NCBI GenBank assembly: GCA_024349245.1
Contig: JALDNG010003586.1
Span: forward strand, 1 to 64,000
Source of the DNA: Neodontobutis hainanensis
Taxonomy: Eukaryota; Chordata; Actinopteri; Gobiiformes; Odontobutidae
Length of the DNA: 64,000 bases
Reading direction: 5' to 3'
Below the pieces are notes generated by a model that was not told the origin of the DNA, did no database searches, and was given only the letters and a program-made list of their open reading frames with translations. Shown in pieces: positions 62,864 to 64,000 of the stretch. A program made the translations under genes and the position numbers. The first letter of the stretch is position 1. Every line of letters begins with the position of its first letter.

Positions 62864-64000
62864 CAATCAATCATGATTCTCAAATTAAATCAAATTTTTT
62901 ATAATAAATAATACCAAAACCATCCATCTATAATCAACTTAATAAAAATTTAGATAGTTATAGTTCAGATGAAATTTTTAAAATTAATTTTTTCAGATAC
63001 GCTTTAATTTTAACACTAACCCTGGGAAAAACATCCCCATAACATTTTAATTCAGCCTTTTATTATATTATTACTATCTTAAGAAAGAAAAATATTAAAC
63101 AAGTTATAGATACGATTTCAAAGGAATTTTGACAAAAATTAAAAAAGGAAACTCTTACACAACGTTAAGATGATCAAAAACAATCAAAAACACGAAAGTA
63201 ATGAAACATATTCAAACACTTCCATGCATTATAAAGCACAAGATACATTCAGCAAACTAGCAGTGTATTGTGTTAGGCAGTGGAATCTTGATAGAATTTT
63301 TGTTTTATCAACCTGAAATATCATAAGGGAAAGATTATCTCCACAAATATTTAATACAAAAGGTGATAAATGAACAAGTATTCGTTTCTGTTTGAAAATG
63401 AGTTTTCAATTCATTTAAAACAAAATAGGTTTTTTATGAGATGATTTACATATATTTATGTAGTTGTTAAATATATTAAAATATACGGATTTTATACCAT
63501 GTTTATGAACACAAATATTTTCAACTGGGAAAAATTTTCTTTTTAAAATTTCATAATATTTGTTATATCATATCGACAGAGAATCTGTGAATGTCTTGAT
63601 TATGATCACTTTCTAAATACTTAATAGATCACCATATAACAAGTAATCATAACGAGTACATATTTACCTTGTGACTTTGATGGTTGTGTTTTGTATAATT
63701 ATTTGAAACGATGAATTTTTTAGGAACAGCTTTCAGCGAGCAAATAGTATGTCTTTCACGCTAATAACGAGAAACTATTCTGTATACAATGATTGAAAAT
63801 AGTTTTTTGCGACGTTATATCTATTTGATTTGTAAATTTCTTCAAATAATTTAATATTATAGAATGACTAATTTTTTTGAAGATATCTTTATCATTTCGA
63901 TAAATGTAAAATGAAGAAGCTGTTTCAGGAGAATATATATCTAAAATATGTAAATCTTTCTCAATGACTTTTGTATCATACGAAATCGAATGCTTATAAT

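Larger units (their letters stand above)
51049..64000 (+). repeat. Repeat unit C, runs off the window
   Basis: Collinear with unit A for its whole visible length, with no rearrangement seen. The join to the mosaic at about 51049-51061 shares AAATTTTTAAATT with the preceding segment. Copies differ by point changes and many one-base indels in A/T runs. Confidence 0.85.

Noticed and set aside
1..64000. CRISPR arrays, bacterial operons, riboswitches, origins
   Set aside because: No regularly spaced short repeats or prokaryotic gene organisation; spliced genes and gypsy elements show a eukaryotic genome.

Overview
Eukaryotic, very A+T-rich DNA (roughly three quarters A+T by eye), almost certainly from a small metazoan. 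Two decayed Ty3/gypsy retrotransposons, a TTF1/Reb1-type Myb gene and GT-AG splicing exclude a prokaryote. The most informative trait is intron size: exons of several genes join in frame only if introns of about 20-29 nt are removed (e.g. 64-86, 7238-7262, 7449-7468, 9152-9171, 10395-10415, 10278-10301, 10173-10195, 10116-10142), with a second class of 40-83 nt. Introns this short are known in dicyemid mesozoans, so a dicyemid or similarly reduced animal is my best guess (inference).

Layout. 1-10.9 kb is the gene-bearing part: a small acidic gene (43-383); gypsy element 1 (2816-6761) with very short terminal repeats; an intact six-exon membrane-protein gene (6901-7741); a terminal exon (8297-8404); an intact four-exon gene (8691-9309); and, on the minus strand, a ten-exon TTF1-like gene (10885-9407). 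10.9-17.9 kb is A+T-rich with a few small exon candidates. 17.9-21.5 kb is a second, more decayed gypsy element. 23.1-22.0 kb (minus) is a two-exon secreted-protein gene with weak FGF-like features.

From 24.6 kb to the end the window is repeat territory. A unit of about 12.9 kb (A, 24634-37565) recurs collinearly as C (51049-64000, still running at the window edge). Between them, 40330-51048 (B) is a mosaic of about 20 same-orientation segments from unit A, from its flanks and from the unique region at 7.0-7.9, 16.8-17.4, 23.2-23.9 and 38.1-38.3 kb, most joined at 7-19 nt of shared sequence. The unit also carries small spliced gene models with tiny introns; in one, the segment between conserved exons is 17, 19, 19 or 23 nt in four copies.

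Caution: several genes need single-base changes, nearly all in A or T runs, to keep frame, and homopolymer lengths differ between repeat copies. Incompletely polished long-read sequence could explain part of the apparent decay, and the mosaic needs read-level confirmation. Nothing here lets me link the genes into one pathway.
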